The position numbers were made by a program, and so were the translations under genes. DNA of 22,543 nt, taken from a virus. The DNA lies in the IMG/VR virus record IMGVR_UViG_3300011116_000263, positions 1-22,543 of that record. One strand, written 5' to 3'. The notes under the pieces were generated by a model, which saw nothing but the letters and a program-made list of their open reading frames with translations, ran no database searches and was not told the DNA's origin. This document shows positions 9,047-15,518 of this stretch, piece after piece; positions within the stretch are counted from its first letter, which is position 1; each line of letters starts with the position of its first letter.

Positions 9047-10654
9047 ATGTCAGCAAAACCACCAGAGCTATCGTTCCTTGATGGCCTTAGCCACGAGCAG
9101 ATTGTTTACGCCCACACCATTGCGCTGGCGGCGGAAAAGGCTGGGGTTCCGCCAAAACTTGCTGTGGCTATTGCTTACCAAGAAAGCAGGCTCAATCCGA
9201 ACGCTCCCAATGGTGCTGATGGTGAAGTTGGAATCATGCAGATCAAGCCCGCCACAGCAAAGGGCGAGGGCTTTAGCCTTGCTGACATAAAAAATCCTGA
9301 CAAGAACATTGATGCTGGAATCGCCTACCTCAAAAAGTCTTGGGAAAAGTCTGATCAAAATCCCAAGCTGGCGGCTTATGGGTACAACGCTGGCATTGAT
9401 GCGCCTTTGTTCTACGGCGGTGATCCTGATCCACGGGCAAAGAAGTACGTTGCCGATGTCGGCGGATATGGTGCCTATAACGGCTTGATGGAAGAAAAGG
9501 CTCCAGAGGAGCAACTGTCTTCTGCGCCAAAGCTAGAGGATCGACCAGCGCCCAAGCCTGCCGAGCCAGACACTTCTGGAGCCTCGCCCGGTGAGCGTTT
9601 TTTTGCTGGTGCTGCTGGCACGGGTGTTGGCACCACTGCGGCCACAGGAAAAGGGCTTTTGGCGGCAAAAGACTCTAGGTCGGTACGCATGGCCCAACTA
9701 ACCGCCGCAGCGGCAGAAAGGGGCAAATTAGAGGCTCAAGCTGCCGAACAAGCAGCGCAAGCTGGCAAGGTCGTGCCGCCGTCTGTTACTCCGCCTAGCT
9801 CTTTAACCAAATTAGAACCGATCAAGCCAATCCCTGTTGGTACGCAAGACGCTGGCCGTATGGCTGCTGGTCAGACCGGAAATATGCCGTACAACTACGC
9901 CAAGTCGGCAGGGTTGACCGACATTGAAGCTGGCCGTGCGTTGGACATGACCAAGCAAGCTGGCGGAGTCCATGACCTGTCCACCCAGCGCCGCGAGGGG
10001 CTAGGCAGGGTAAATCAAATTGCGCCCAACCAGTTTGTTGAAAATCCACGGTACGGCGGCATCATGACGCCAGACCAAGGCGGCGGCGGTGGCCCTCGCG
10101 CATCGTTCAAGGTTCAGGGGGCGCTCCCAACTGCTGACTTGCCGCCAGACTATATGCCCGGCCCAGCCGCGCCACCGCCTCAAGGCACCTTGGTTGAGCT
10201 TCCCAAGCCAACCCCGCCTGCGCCGCCTTCGCTTGCCCAGCGCACCGCCGCAGGATTGGATGAGGTTGCCAACCTATTCAAGTCCATGATTCGCCCTGTG
10301 GCCGCTACGGCTAAGTATGCTGGTAAGTACGCCCTGCCGCCCCTTGCTGGGTTGTCTGCTGGCTTAGATGTGGCTGAGATGGCCCACGAGTACGACAAGC
10401 CTGCCGACCAGCGCGATTACATCAAGATGGGCACCAAGGGTGCCGGTGTCGTCGGAGGGGCGTTATCCATGTTCCCGCCGACAGCGCCCGTTGGAGTACC
10501 GTTAATGCTCGGCGCAAGTGCCGTTGACCTGTACAGGGATCCAGCGGCTCGTGCTTACGCTGAGAAAAAGATGCAAGAGATGCAGCAAGGAGTTCAGCGC
10601 CGATTTGATCAAGTCCCATCAGGTTATTCAGACCCGATGGGGTATCCTCAGTAG
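9047..10654 (+). CDS. Lytic transglycosylase (SLT domain) ejection protein
   Basis: AAGGA at 9035-9039 precedes ATG 9047. Residues 15-150 form a family-1 lytic transglycosylase domain: catalytic Glu46 in the AYQESRLNP motif, GIMQIKPAT at 62-70, NIDAGIAYL at 87-95 and YGYNAG at 111-116. These enzymes cleave the MurNAc-GlcNAc bond of peptidoglycan with formation of an anhydro product. In virions they open a local path for DNA entry. The remaining 380 residues are Pro/Ala/Gly-rich with hydrophobic stretches (FFAGAAGTGVGTTAATG near 185 and a Gly/Pro-rich hydrophobic zone at 430-490), which could insert in the host envelope. As the last gene before the terminator at 10668, it closes the structural operon. 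The domain call is firm; the ejection role is inferred from context. Confidence 0.85.
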   Translation: MSAKPPELSFLDGLSHEQIVYAHTIALAAEKAGVPPKLAVAIAYQESRLNPNAPNGADGEVGIMQIKPATAKGEGFSLADIKNPDKNIDAGIAYLKKSWEKSDQNPKLAAYGYNAGIDAPLFYGGDPDPRAKKYVADVGGYGAYNGLMEEKAPEEQLSSAPKLEDRPAPKPAEPDTSGASPGERFFAGAAGTGVGTTAATGKGLLAAKDSRSVRMAQLTAAAAERGKLEAQAAEQAAQAGKVVPPSVTPPSSLTKLEPIKPIPVGTQDAGRMAAGQTGNMPYNYAKSAGLTDIEAGRALDMTKQAGGVHDLSTQRREGLGRVNQIAPNQFVENPRYGGIMTPDQGGGGGPRASFKVQGALPTADLPPDYMPGPAAPPPQGTLVELPKPTPPAPPSLAQRTAAGLDEVANLFKSMIRPVAATAKYAGKYALPPLAGLSAGLDVAEMAHEYDKPADQRDYIKMGTKGAGVVGGALSMFPPTAPVGVPLMLGASAVDLYRDPAARAYAEKKMQEMQQGVQRRFDQVPSGYSDPMGYPQ

Positions 10655-10667
10655 GCAGTTGCTACTC

Positions 10668-10693
10668 AGCCCCCATCTTCGGGGGCTTTTTTT
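10668..10693 (+). terminator. Intrinsic terminator of the structural operon
   Basis: Perfect 7-bp stem AGCCCCC (10668-10674) and GGGGGCT (10681-10687) around the loop ATCTTC, followed by a T-run to 10693. It lies 13 bases after the transglycosylase stop. The converging leftward operon ends at 10692, so the T-run overlaps that gene's stop codon. Read leftwards the hairpin has no U-run after it, so it is a strong terminator in the rightward direction only. Confidence 0.9.
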
Positions 10694-10916
10694 ATGGCCG
10701 CTGATTCTCTAAAGCCTTGGCGACTTCAGGGTTCAGTTCGGCCACGATAGCAACGCAGCGCTCATGCTCCGCTTTGGCTAGGTGGGGATGGGCATAGGCC
10801 AGCAGCTTGTTGGCAAACTGAACGATGTCTACCTCGTCCGCAATCATGGCGTTGGGTTCATGGATGTCGCAGTAGAAAAAGATCTGCTTGATGGTTTCTT
10901 CGGTTAGGTATTTCAT
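10692..10916 (-). CDS. Small conserved phage protein (74 aa)
   Basis: Last gene of the leftward operon. The start at 10916 is chosen because its ATG forms an ATGA overlap with the stop of the HNH gene; an in-frame start at 10940 would lie deeper inside that gene. The product begins MKYLTEETIKQIF and ends AEHERCVAIVAELNPEVAKAL. Its second half shares the E-x-E/R-x-C-x-x-(I/A)-x small-helix theme found in two rightward small genes of this window (15285 and 18809). It is soluble and acidic with no recognised domain, and its function is unknown. Confidence 0.6.
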   Translation of the reverse strand: MKYLTEETIKQIFFYCDIHEPNAMIADEVDIVQFANKLLAYAHPHLAKAEHERCVAIVAELNPEVAKALENQRP

Positions 10917-11536
10917 GTGTGTTTGTTCTTTAGTTGCCAATAGGTTTTTTTTGCCGCACTGATTTTTGCTTTGTTTTCAGGCCTTTGCATTGGATTGTTT
11001 TCTCCACGCATTCTTTCTTTATGTTCTTCTAAAAGCATATGACTTAATTTTCCTTTTCTTGTTTCGCTCATTTTATTTTTTGACTTTTCAGAATGTTTCC
11101 ATTTTGACGGGTCGCCTGAACGGGGGCGACCTTTTCTGACTGCGCTCATTTTGGCTTTTGTTTCATCGGATGCCTTAGACCCGGTTCTTGCTTTTGTTAT
11201 TGCCTCTACAACATGTAATGGTCTTTTTTTAGCGCTTAAGTGTTCAGCCCATTCTCTTTTTGCCATTTCGTAAAGCCGACTATTTGTTACTCTGCCATGT
11301 TGAACAAGGCTTTTATTCATCATCATTCGAGCAGCTTGCCACATTCCTTTTCCATGAATTTTAGCCAAAAGCATATGAGCTAAAAAATGCTCTCTACCAG
11401 ATAACGCCACTATGTTGCTTTTTGCATTTGACCCACCCAAAGACTTTGGAGTAATGTGATGTTTTTCAACATACCCCAAAATAATTTTGGATTTTGCTTT
11501 TTTAATAAGCAAGTCATAGTGGCGCTGATAGTTCAT
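10913..11536 (-). CDS. HNH homing endonuclease with NUMOD3 repeats
   Basis: 207 residues. The N-terminal 60 residues form an HNH nuclease core: KHHITPKSLGGSN (His-His of the first motif), NIVALSGREHFLAHMLL (Asn and second His). Three Lys/Ser/Thr-rich NUMOD3-type DNA-binding repeats follow (about 115-140, 150-170 and 185-200; e.g. SDETKAKMSAVRKGRP, KSKNKMSETRKGK). This is the standard layout of free-standing phage homing nucleases, which cut an allele lacking the gene and spread by repair. It sits between the exonuclease gene (two-base gap) and a small gene (4-base overlap) and is far more AT-rich than its surroundings; one 60-base line at 11041 counts 17 G+C. Its C-terminus (WQLKNKHT) resembles the exonuclease C-terminus (WYLKNKFNN), possibly a trace of insertion. 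Confidence 0.88.
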   Translation of the reverse strand: MNYQRHYDLLIKKAKSKIILGYVEKHHITPKSLGGSNAKSNIVALSGREHFLAHMLLAKIHGKGMWQAARMMMNKSLVQHGRVTNSRLYEMAKREWAEHLSAKKRPLHVVEAITKARTGSKASDETKAKMSAVRKGRPRSGDPSKWKHSEKSKNKMSETRKGKLSHMLLEEHKERMRGENNPMQRPENKAKISAAKKTYWQLKNKHT

Positions 11537-11538
11537 AA

Positions 11539-12312
11539 TTAATTGTTAAATTTGTTTTTTAAATACCAAAATGTTAAAAGACTGTGAAACATAAGCCAAC
11601 TACGCTCCAACTCCTCTTGGGAATGCTCAACAATTTTTATCAAACCCGGATAGTTTCTTGAGACAAAAACATTAGCGCATCTGGCGCGTGGTAAGCCCAA
11701 TCCTATACGATAAGCAGCTAACTGCATAGTGTTTTCTGAATACACCTCAACCTTTGCGGGGTCAGAGAATTCTTTTGTCTTAACGTCAATGACGAAGCCA
11801 TCACCTCGTTCATCGGCAGGGACAAATAAGTCGCACTTACCGCCAAAACCGAGGTCGTGTGCAAAAGATCGCTCCGATACCCAGCCCCAGTCACCGAAGT
11901 GGCCGTTGATCGCTTGTACGCAGGCCGTAACACTCTCGTTGTGTTTTCCTGTTGAATAACCTTCATAGTACCCTTGTATTGATGCATGGATGTCTGTTCC
12001 AGCGTCCGCAGCCGCACGCCCTTGCTCTTTCGAGTCATGGATGATTCTGGCTATGTATTGCTCTTCTGTCTCGCTATCTACTTTGGGCAATGTCAGCGCG
12101 GCCATCAGCACTTGCTGCTGCATCCAAGCTAACAAAGCGGGTTTTGCTGCCACGCCAAGGATGGTGGTGACCGAGGGCACCAGATTCATTGTGCGGGCAT
12201 CACGAAGGGTTGTGGCGCGTAGTCCGCCCTTCTTGGCTTCCACCGTGTACTGCGGAACGCCATCACGAGTGTACCAATGATTTGACTCACTGGCCCTGAT
12301 TACTGTACTCAT
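11539..12312 (-). CDS. PD-(D/E)XK exonuclease (phage recombination/Cas4-RecB type)
   Basis: 257 residues, ATG 12312 with AAGGAT just upstream. Motifs in order: GTDIH at 105-109, SERSF with Glu147, GGKCDLF with Asp161, IDVKTK with Asp176 and Lys178, and QLAAYR at 197-202. This is the RecB/lambda-exonuclease-type nuclease core in which Asp161, Asp176 and Lys178 bind the metal and catalyse, and the Gln of the last motif helps bind DNA. Such enzymes resect DNA ends for single-strand annealing recombination during phage replication. The ssDNA-binding-like gene two genes upstream supports this. No annealase of the Red-beta or Erf type is seen. The domain is clear; the exact substrate is inferred. 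Confidence 0.85.
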   Translation of the reverse strand: MSTVIRASESNHWYTRDGVPQYTVEAKKGGLRATTLRDARTMNLVPSVTTILGVAAKPALLAWMQQQVLMAALTLPKVDSETEEQYIARIIHDSKEQGRAAADAGTDIHASIQGYYEGYSTGKHNESVTACVQAINGHFGDWGWVSERSFAHDLGFGGKCDLFVPADERGDGFVIDVKTKEFSDPAKVEVYSENTMQLAAYRIGLGLPRARCANVFVSRNYPGLIKIVEHSQEELERSWLMFHSLLTFWYLKNKFNN

Positions 12313-12398
12313 ATCTATCCTTAAAGGGTGGGGTACTCGCTGCGTCTGCCTGTAGATAGCAAAGCTAACTGTTCAAGCAGCATCCGCTTTCCCCCGAT

Positions 12399-12725
12399 TT
12401 AAATTGCTCTCCACACTCGTTGTGCGCGACCAGCCTGCCCAACGATTTCTTTTTCAGTAGGCTGTGCGCGACCTGCTTTTTGCAGATCAGGAAGCCGTCG
12501 CCAAATCTGGTCTGGACGCAAACCAAGACGGGTTGCAAGCTGCTCAAAAGTGCCGTCGCCCTTTTTAAGTTCTTGGTAGATCTTGGCGCAAAGGTTGCCA
12601 GCAAATTCATCAACCCGAAGCGCAGCTTTCTTTGATGTGATTGGGTCTTTTCTTCGAGCCAATTTGCGTGGCTCGGTGTACTCAACAGAGTCAAAAAGAT
12701 CAAACGTGCGGTCATCTTGTTTCAT
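12399..12725 (-). CDS. Winged helix-turn-helix phage protein (108 aa)
   Basis: A strong GGAGG lies about seven bases upstream of ATG 12725. The N-terminus carries the frequent phage motif RRKDPITSKKAA. Residues 42-84 then form a helix-turn-helix (IYQELKKGDGTFEQLATRLGLRPDQIWRRLPDLQKAG), with the final helix ending in a short basic wing (RAQRVW). Proteins of this class occur in early recombination operons and probably bind DNA, but no target or regulatory role is known. It is 15 bases from the stop of the ssDNA-binding-like gene. The 86 bases between this gene and the exonuclease start hold only a 20-codon frame of doubtful value. Confidence 0.7.
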   Translation of the reverse strand: MKQDDRTFDLFDSVEYTEPRKLARRKDPITSKKAALRVDEFAGNLCAKIYQELKKGDGTFEQLATRLGLRPDQIWRRLPDLQKAGRAQPTEKEIVGQAGRAQRVWRAI

Positions 12726-12739
12726 AGCTGGCCTCCTTG

Positions 12740-13402
12740 TTAAAAGGGAATGAGATCATCTGCCATATCATCAAACCCAGACCCAGTGTTGAGCTTGGGG
12801 GCTTTACGCTCTGGGGCGGTAGAGTGTGCGGCTTTCCACTCAGGAGAGGCTTGGATCTTCTCCTTCATCTTCTGGCCAAAGGTCTCAAACAACTCCATGT
12901 CTGGCTCGTCCAAGTCAAATGCTTTGAGCGGATTGTGCCCAGCAGGCAGACCTGCACGCTTGATGTTGGACGGCACTGGGTTGATGCTGGAGATGTTTGT
13001 GTAGTCCTTGCCGTCTTGGCCCTTCTCGCGCACCACCGACAACATGGCCCAGACGCCCAGCACGTTCTTTAGCTGAAAGCCCCGCAACTCCTCCTCAGTG
13101 AAGGCGCGTGATCGCCAGTTCTCCAACTCAGTACGCAGCTTGGCTGTGTCAAAGAAGCTGGCCGTAAAGTTCTTGGAGATTGACAGGGGTTCGCCCTTCT
13201 CGGTGAGCAACGGATTGCCATCGGCGTCCTCGCTGTGAACCTCAAATTGGAACATCACCTTTGGCTGGAACTTGGTTTTGCCCTGCCATGTGGACTGCTG
13301 CGTGCCCATGTCCACGATTCGGTAGCACCGAGCAAGGTGCATCCCCGGAGGCACTTGTGCAAAGCCACCCCCGCCGTCTGTTTGACTTACTGTAAGACCC
13401 AT
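12740..13402 (-). CDS. Putative phage single-stranded-DNA-binding protein
   Basis: 220 residues, ATG 13402 preceded by TAGGAG. The central part (residues 18-135) is beta-rich (ARCYRIVDMG, PKVMFQFEVHSE, LLTEKGEPLSISKNFTAS, KNVLGVWAMLSVV), consistent with an OB-type fold. The disordered tail ends in GFDDMADDLIPF, close to the acidic DDDIPF tip of bacterial SSB that recruits replication and repair enzymes. The segment TAKLRTELENWRSRAFTEEEL is characteristic of a phage family usually encoded beside PD-(D/E)XK exonucleases. Here the exonuclease gene is two genes downstream in the same operon. Role as an SSB is inferred from the tip and context; the fold was not computed. Confidence 0.65.
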   Translation of the reverse strand: MGLTVSQTDGGGGFAQVPPGMHLARCYRIVDMGTQQSTWQGKTKFQPKVMFQFEVHSEDADGNPLLTEKGEPLSISKNFTASFFDTAKLRTELENWRSRAFTEEELRGFQLKNVLGVWAMLSVVREKGQDGKDYTNISSINPVPSNIKRAGLPAGHNPLKAFDLDEPDMELFETFGQKMKEKIQASPEWKAAHSTAPERKAPKLNTGSGFDDMADDLIPF

Positions 13403-13566
13403 TTTTCACTCCTAGTTTCAAGTTTCACTATGGGACTGGGGATGCCGCATTCTGCGCGGATCACCCACCAATCCCCCTCTGTAGCGACACCCGCCTGCGC
13501 CCGATCAAGGGCTTGGGCAAGCATCAGCATCTTTTCGGCCATTGCCTGTTCAAGTTCGCTGTCCAT
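13387..13566 (-). CDS. Small early protein (59 aa), first gene of the leftward operon
   Basis: Overlaps the start of the ssDNA-binding-like gene by 16 bases. ATG 13566 (MDSELEQAM) is chosen over a TTG at 13596 because the predicted leftward promoter places transcription start near 13589, downstream of the TTG. The leader would be about 23 bases with no convincing ribosome binding site. The product is a short helix (EQAMAEKMLMLAQALDRAQ) followed by GDWWVIRAECGIPSPIVKLE. No known domain is recognised. Being promoter-proximal and small, it could be regulatory or anti-host, but nothing in the sequence proves that. Confidence 0.6.
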   Translation of the reverse strand: MDSELEQAMAEKMLMLAQALDRAQAGVATEGDWWVIRAECGIPSPIVKLETRSEKWVLQ

Positions 13567-13580
13567 ATGGTTCACTTTTA

Positions 13581-13613
13581 GGTTAAACTGGAGCAACTAT
13601 ATCACGTTTAACC
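13581..13613. promoter_or_regulatory. Inverted-repeat operator in the divergent control region
   Basis: GGTTAAAC at 13581-13588 and its reverse complement GTTTAACC at 13606-13613, separated by 17 bases. The arms flank the -10 of the leftward promoter. Related elements nearby are GTTAAC at 13663-13668 and a small palindrome AAATC-gt-GATTT at 13636-13647. The centre-to-centre distance (25 bases) is more than two helical turns, fitting two bound dimers or one tetramer. The Cro/YdaS-like protein encoded at 13686 is the natural candidate ligand. Confidence 0.55.
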
Positions 13614-13624
13614 AGAAATTACAA
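13596..13624 (-). promoter_or_regulatory. Leftward sigma70-type promoter of the recombination operon
   Basis: Read on the minus strand: -35 TTGTAA (13624-13619), exactly 17 bases of spacer, -10 TATAGT (13601-13596). Predicted start of transcription is around 13589. A GGTTAAAC operator half lies inside the spacer and its inverted partner lies over the start point, so a repressor bound there would block the polymerase. No equally good rightward promoter is visible; TAACAT at 13654-13659 is a weak -10 candidate for the regulator gene. Confidence 0.65.
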
Positions 13625-13685
13625 AAAATTTTTCTAAATCGTGATTTTTAGTGTAACATCGTGTTAACTCAACAACAGGAGCTTT

Positions 13686-13925
13686 ATGACCCTAACCGAA
13701 TATTTCAAGGATAAACCGCGAGGCACGCAGCGGGATCTGGCCCTCAAGCTAGGCATCTCCAAAACGTGGCTATCACTGCTAAACACGGGGCGCAAACTGC
13801 CTAGTCCCGAACTGGCAAGAGCAATCGAAATCCACACAGGCAGGAAAGTGAAGAGGGTTGAATTACGACCCGATATTTTTGGAAAGACAGCGAAAAATGC
13901 ACTACTACCAACACCACATCGGTGA
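13686..13925 (+). CDS. Cro/YdaS-like helix-turn-helix regulator (79 aa)
   Basis: AGGAG at 13677-13681, four bases before ATG 13686. Residues 13-36 (TQRDLALKLGISKTWLSLLNTGRK) are a lambda-Cro-type helix-turn-helix, and residues 50-64 (HTGRKVKRVELRPDIF) match the strand-and-tail ending of YdaS/Cro-family regulators. As first gene of the rightward early operon, facing the leftward promoter with its inverted operator, it most likely represses one or both divergent transcripts. No CI-type repressor gene is present in the window. The C-terminal 15 residues lie in the overlap with the replication gene and are probably a consequence of that overlap. Confidence 0.78.
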   Translation: MTLTEYFKDKPRGTQRDLALKLGISKTWLSLLNTGRKLPSPELARAIEIHTGRKVKRVELRPDIFGKTAKNALLPTPHR

Positions 13926-14619
13926 CTACAGAGCGGCGACAGCCCACTTGACCAATGAAGAGGATCTGGCCTACAGACGCCTCTTGGATATGTACTACGA
14001 CACAGAGCAGAAGATTCCTACGGACACTGAGTGGGTGGCCCGTAGGATTCGCATGGATGTAACGGTCGTTGAATCCGTGTTGGTCGATATGTTTCAAGAG
14101 GAGCCTGATGGCTGGTTTCACAGCCGCTGTGAGCGCGAAATCGAGGCATTTAAGGGTAAGCTGGAGACCGCATCCAAGGCTGGAAAAGCCTCTGCTGCCA
14201 AGCGTGCAGCCGAGAAAATCAACGCACGTTCAACAACCGTTCAACCAACCAATAACCATAAACCATTAACCAATAACCATAAACCAATGAATACAGCGCC
14301 TGACGGCGTGTCAGAAAAAGTCTGGCAGGATTTTGTTCAGCTTCGCAAAGCCAAGAAAGCGGTCATCACGGATACGGGCATCAAGGGAATTTTGCGGGAG
14401 GCAACCAAAGCTGGCTACAGCCTTCAGGAAGCCTTGGAGACCTGCTGCACTAGGGGTTGGGTAGGGTTCAAGGCTGAGTGGGTCAAAACAGCCCTTAAAA
14501 CGCCTGCAAAGAGCTTTGCTGAGACCGAAAGGGAGTACAAGCAGCAGCAGTACGATGAAATGGTTGGCCGCAAGACCGTGGAAGTAACCGCACTGGAGAT
14601 CGAAAATGGTAGCAATTGA
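13897..14619 (+). CDS. DUF1376 (YdaU-type) replication initiation-like protein
   Basis: 240 residues from ATG 13897. That start is chosen because family members begin M-x-Y-Y-x-H-H-I-G-D, as here, and GGAAAG lies at 13881-13886; a TTG at 13858 would add 13 unrelated residues. Residues 1-80 are the DUF1376 winged-helix domain (HLTNEEDLAYRRLLDMYYDTE, PTDTEWVARRIRM). A basic helix (KAGKASAAKRAAEK) and an Asn/Thr/His/Lys-rich linker encoded by tandem DNA repeats follow. Residues 140-205 form a second helical domain (VSEKVWQDFVQLRKAKKAV...GFKAEWV) seen in lambda O-like and DnaT-like replication proteins. It overlaps the regulator gene by 29 bases and the next gene by 14. Likely role: origin recognition or primosome recruitment (inferred). 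Confidence 0.75.
   Translation: MHYYQHHIGDYRAATAHLTNEEDLAYRRLLDMYYDTEQKIPTDTEWVARRIRMDVTVVESVLVDMFQEEPDGWFHSRCEREIEAFKGKLETASKAGKASAAKRAAEKINARSTTVQPTNNHKPLTNNHKPMNTAPDGVSEKVWQDFVQLRKAKKAVITDTGIKGILREATKAGYSLQEALETCCTRGWVGFKAEWVKTALKTPAKSFAETEREYKQQQYDEMVGRKTVEVTALEIENGSN
14228..14288 (+). repeat. Tandem repeats inside the replication gene; possible origin iterons
   Basis: Two 11/12-base units starting GTTCAAC (14228-14238 and 14239-14250) run into two 21-base units (14247-14267 and 14268-14288) that differ at one position or so and read AACCAATAACCATAAACC. The 21-base units are in frame and encode TNNHKP(L/M). The tract is AT-rich and almost free of G on this strand. Its place in the linker of a replication protein gene parallels the lambda origin inside gene O. 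Confidence 0.6.
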
Positions 14620-15049
14620 TCGACTTTTCGAAAGGCTGGCCCTGACCTACGGGGGGGCTTGGCAGAATTCTTTTGGGGCGGCACCGATCACGGATGTCAA
14701 GTCCATGTGGCAGCACGAGCTTTCCAGCTTCTTGCAAAACAAGGAGACCATGAAGCGAATTGTCTGGGCGCTGGACAACCTGCCTGAGCGGGTGCCAAAC
14801 GTGATCCAGTTCAAGAACCTGTGCCGCCAAGCTCCAGCGCCAGAGGTGCTGATGCTGCCAGAGCCAGCGGCGGATCCTGAGCGGGTGGCTGCGGAGTTAG
14901 CCAAGATCGCCCCCATGATGTCGGAGAAAAAGTCGGGGCACGATCCCAAAGAGTGGGCCAAGCGGCTGCGCTTTCGGCACTTGGCTGGAGAGCGGCTGCG
15001 GTCAATCCAGATCCAGATGTACAAGCAGGCTCTGAAGGAGGAGGCGTGA
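14606..15049 (+). CDS. Phage replication-module protein, possible helicase-loader partner (147 aa)
   Basis: ATG 14606 overlaps the replication-protein gene by 14 bases, implying coupled translation. The product opens with LFERLALTYGGAWQNSFG and continues DVKSMWQHELSSFLQNKETMKRIVWALDNLPERVPNVIQFKNLCRQAP, a helical domain widespread in phage genomes immediately after DUF1376 or O-like genes. It has a Pro/Ala linker near residue 80 and a basic helical end (DPKEWAKRLRFRHLAGERL). The position equals that of lambda P, so recruitment of the host helicase is a fair inference. There is no AAA+ Walker motif, so it is not a DnaC-type ATPase. Confidence 0.6.
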   Translation: MVAIDRLFERLALTYGGAWQNSFGAAPITDVKSMWQHELSSFLQNKETMKRIVWALDNLPERVPNVIQFKNLCRQAPAPEVLMLPEPAADPERVAAELAKIAPMMSEKKSGHDPKEWAKRLRFRHLAGERLRSIQIQMYKQALKEEA

Positions 15050-15288
15050 ATGCGGCGCAAGAGGGAAAAGGTGAGGACGAGCATCGGCATCGCTGTCTCG
15101 TTCGGTGGGTTATCAAAACCCGAATACAAAATCGTGACGCTGCGGTGCGATTCCTCGACGGCTACCGTGACGGCACTGGGAAGACTGTCAAGGGATGGAA
15201 TCAACTTCATCCTAAATCCAATTTGGACAGAGACGTTAAAGAGCAATGGAGCAGAGGAAATAAAGGCAACGATGGAGAATGGAAATGA
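15046..15288 (+). CDS. Small conserved phage protein with RHRC motif (80 aa, GTG start)
   Basis: GTG 15046 gives a GTGA overlap with the previous stop and has a very strong AAGGAGGAG a few bases upstream. An ATG at 15050 in another frame opens an 83-codon frame but its protein has no family resemblance. The chosen frame contains DEHRHRCLVRWVIKTRIQNRDAAVRFLDGY and ends DVKEQWSRGNKGNDGEW, matching a widespread family of 70-90 residue phage proteins with an RHRCEVR-like opening and an EQWxRGNxG ending (a DUF7696-like group, from memory). It is basic and helical, probably nucleic-acid associated. Its function is unknown. Confidence 0.7.
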   Translation: MNAAQEGKGEDEHRHRCLVRWVIKTRIQNRDAAVRFLDGYRDGTGKTVKGWNQLHPKSNLDRDVKEQWSRGNKGNDGEWK

Positions 15289-15518
15289 ACCAGTTCACTA
15301 AGAACATTTTTTCACAGGGGCAAACCCTGTTCACGCAGCTTGAGTTTGACAAGGCGTTGGCAGAGGTCAGGGAGGAGATCCTTGGCTACGCAATGCACGC
15401 AACCCACATGGCTATCCTGATTGAGCGCGAAGCCTGCGCCAAGATGGCCGACGAGTGTGTGGACATCAAGAAGCTAGGGGACGCCATACGCAATCGAATA
15501 CCTGAGCAGCGCCAATGA
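15285..15518 (+). CDS. Small conserved phage protein (77 aa)
   Basis: Of two close ATGs, 15285 is preferred: it gives an ATGA overlap with the upstream stop and a seven-base spacing from GGAG at 15274-15277, while ATG 15279 would be one base from that site. The second half, AILIEREACAKMADECVDIKKLGDAIRNR, is a recurrent helix-turn segment in tiny phage proteins and is shared with the product of 18809-19048. No catalytic residues can be named and no membrane segment is seen. It lies directly before the resolvase gene with an ATGA overlap. Confidence 0.7.
   Translation: MNQFTKNIFSQGQTLFTQLEFDKALAEVREEILGYAMHATHMAILIEREACAKMADECVDIKKLGDAIRNRIPEQRQ

Noticed and set aside
12321-12383. 20-codon minus-strand frame with GGGGGAAAG upstream, in the 86-base gap before the exonuclease gene
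   Set aside because: Too short and with no recognisable motif; it could be a leader peptide but nothing beyond a G-rich upstream sequence supports it.
12365-12715. 116-residue minus-strand frame overlapping the HTH gene
   Set aside because: Out of frame with the HTH protein, which has a strong ribosome binding site and a family motif; this frame shows no domain.
13387-13596. TTG start at 13596 for the first leftward gene
   Set aside because: It would lie upstream of the predicted transcription start (about 13589), within the -10 element itself; ATG 13566 fits better.
15050-15301. 83-codon frame from ATG 15050 with the ATG nearest the strong ribosome binding site
   Set aside because: The frame from GTG 15046 has the better overlap (GTGA) and encodes a recognisable RHRC...EQWxRGNxG phage protein; the 15050 frame has no such features.
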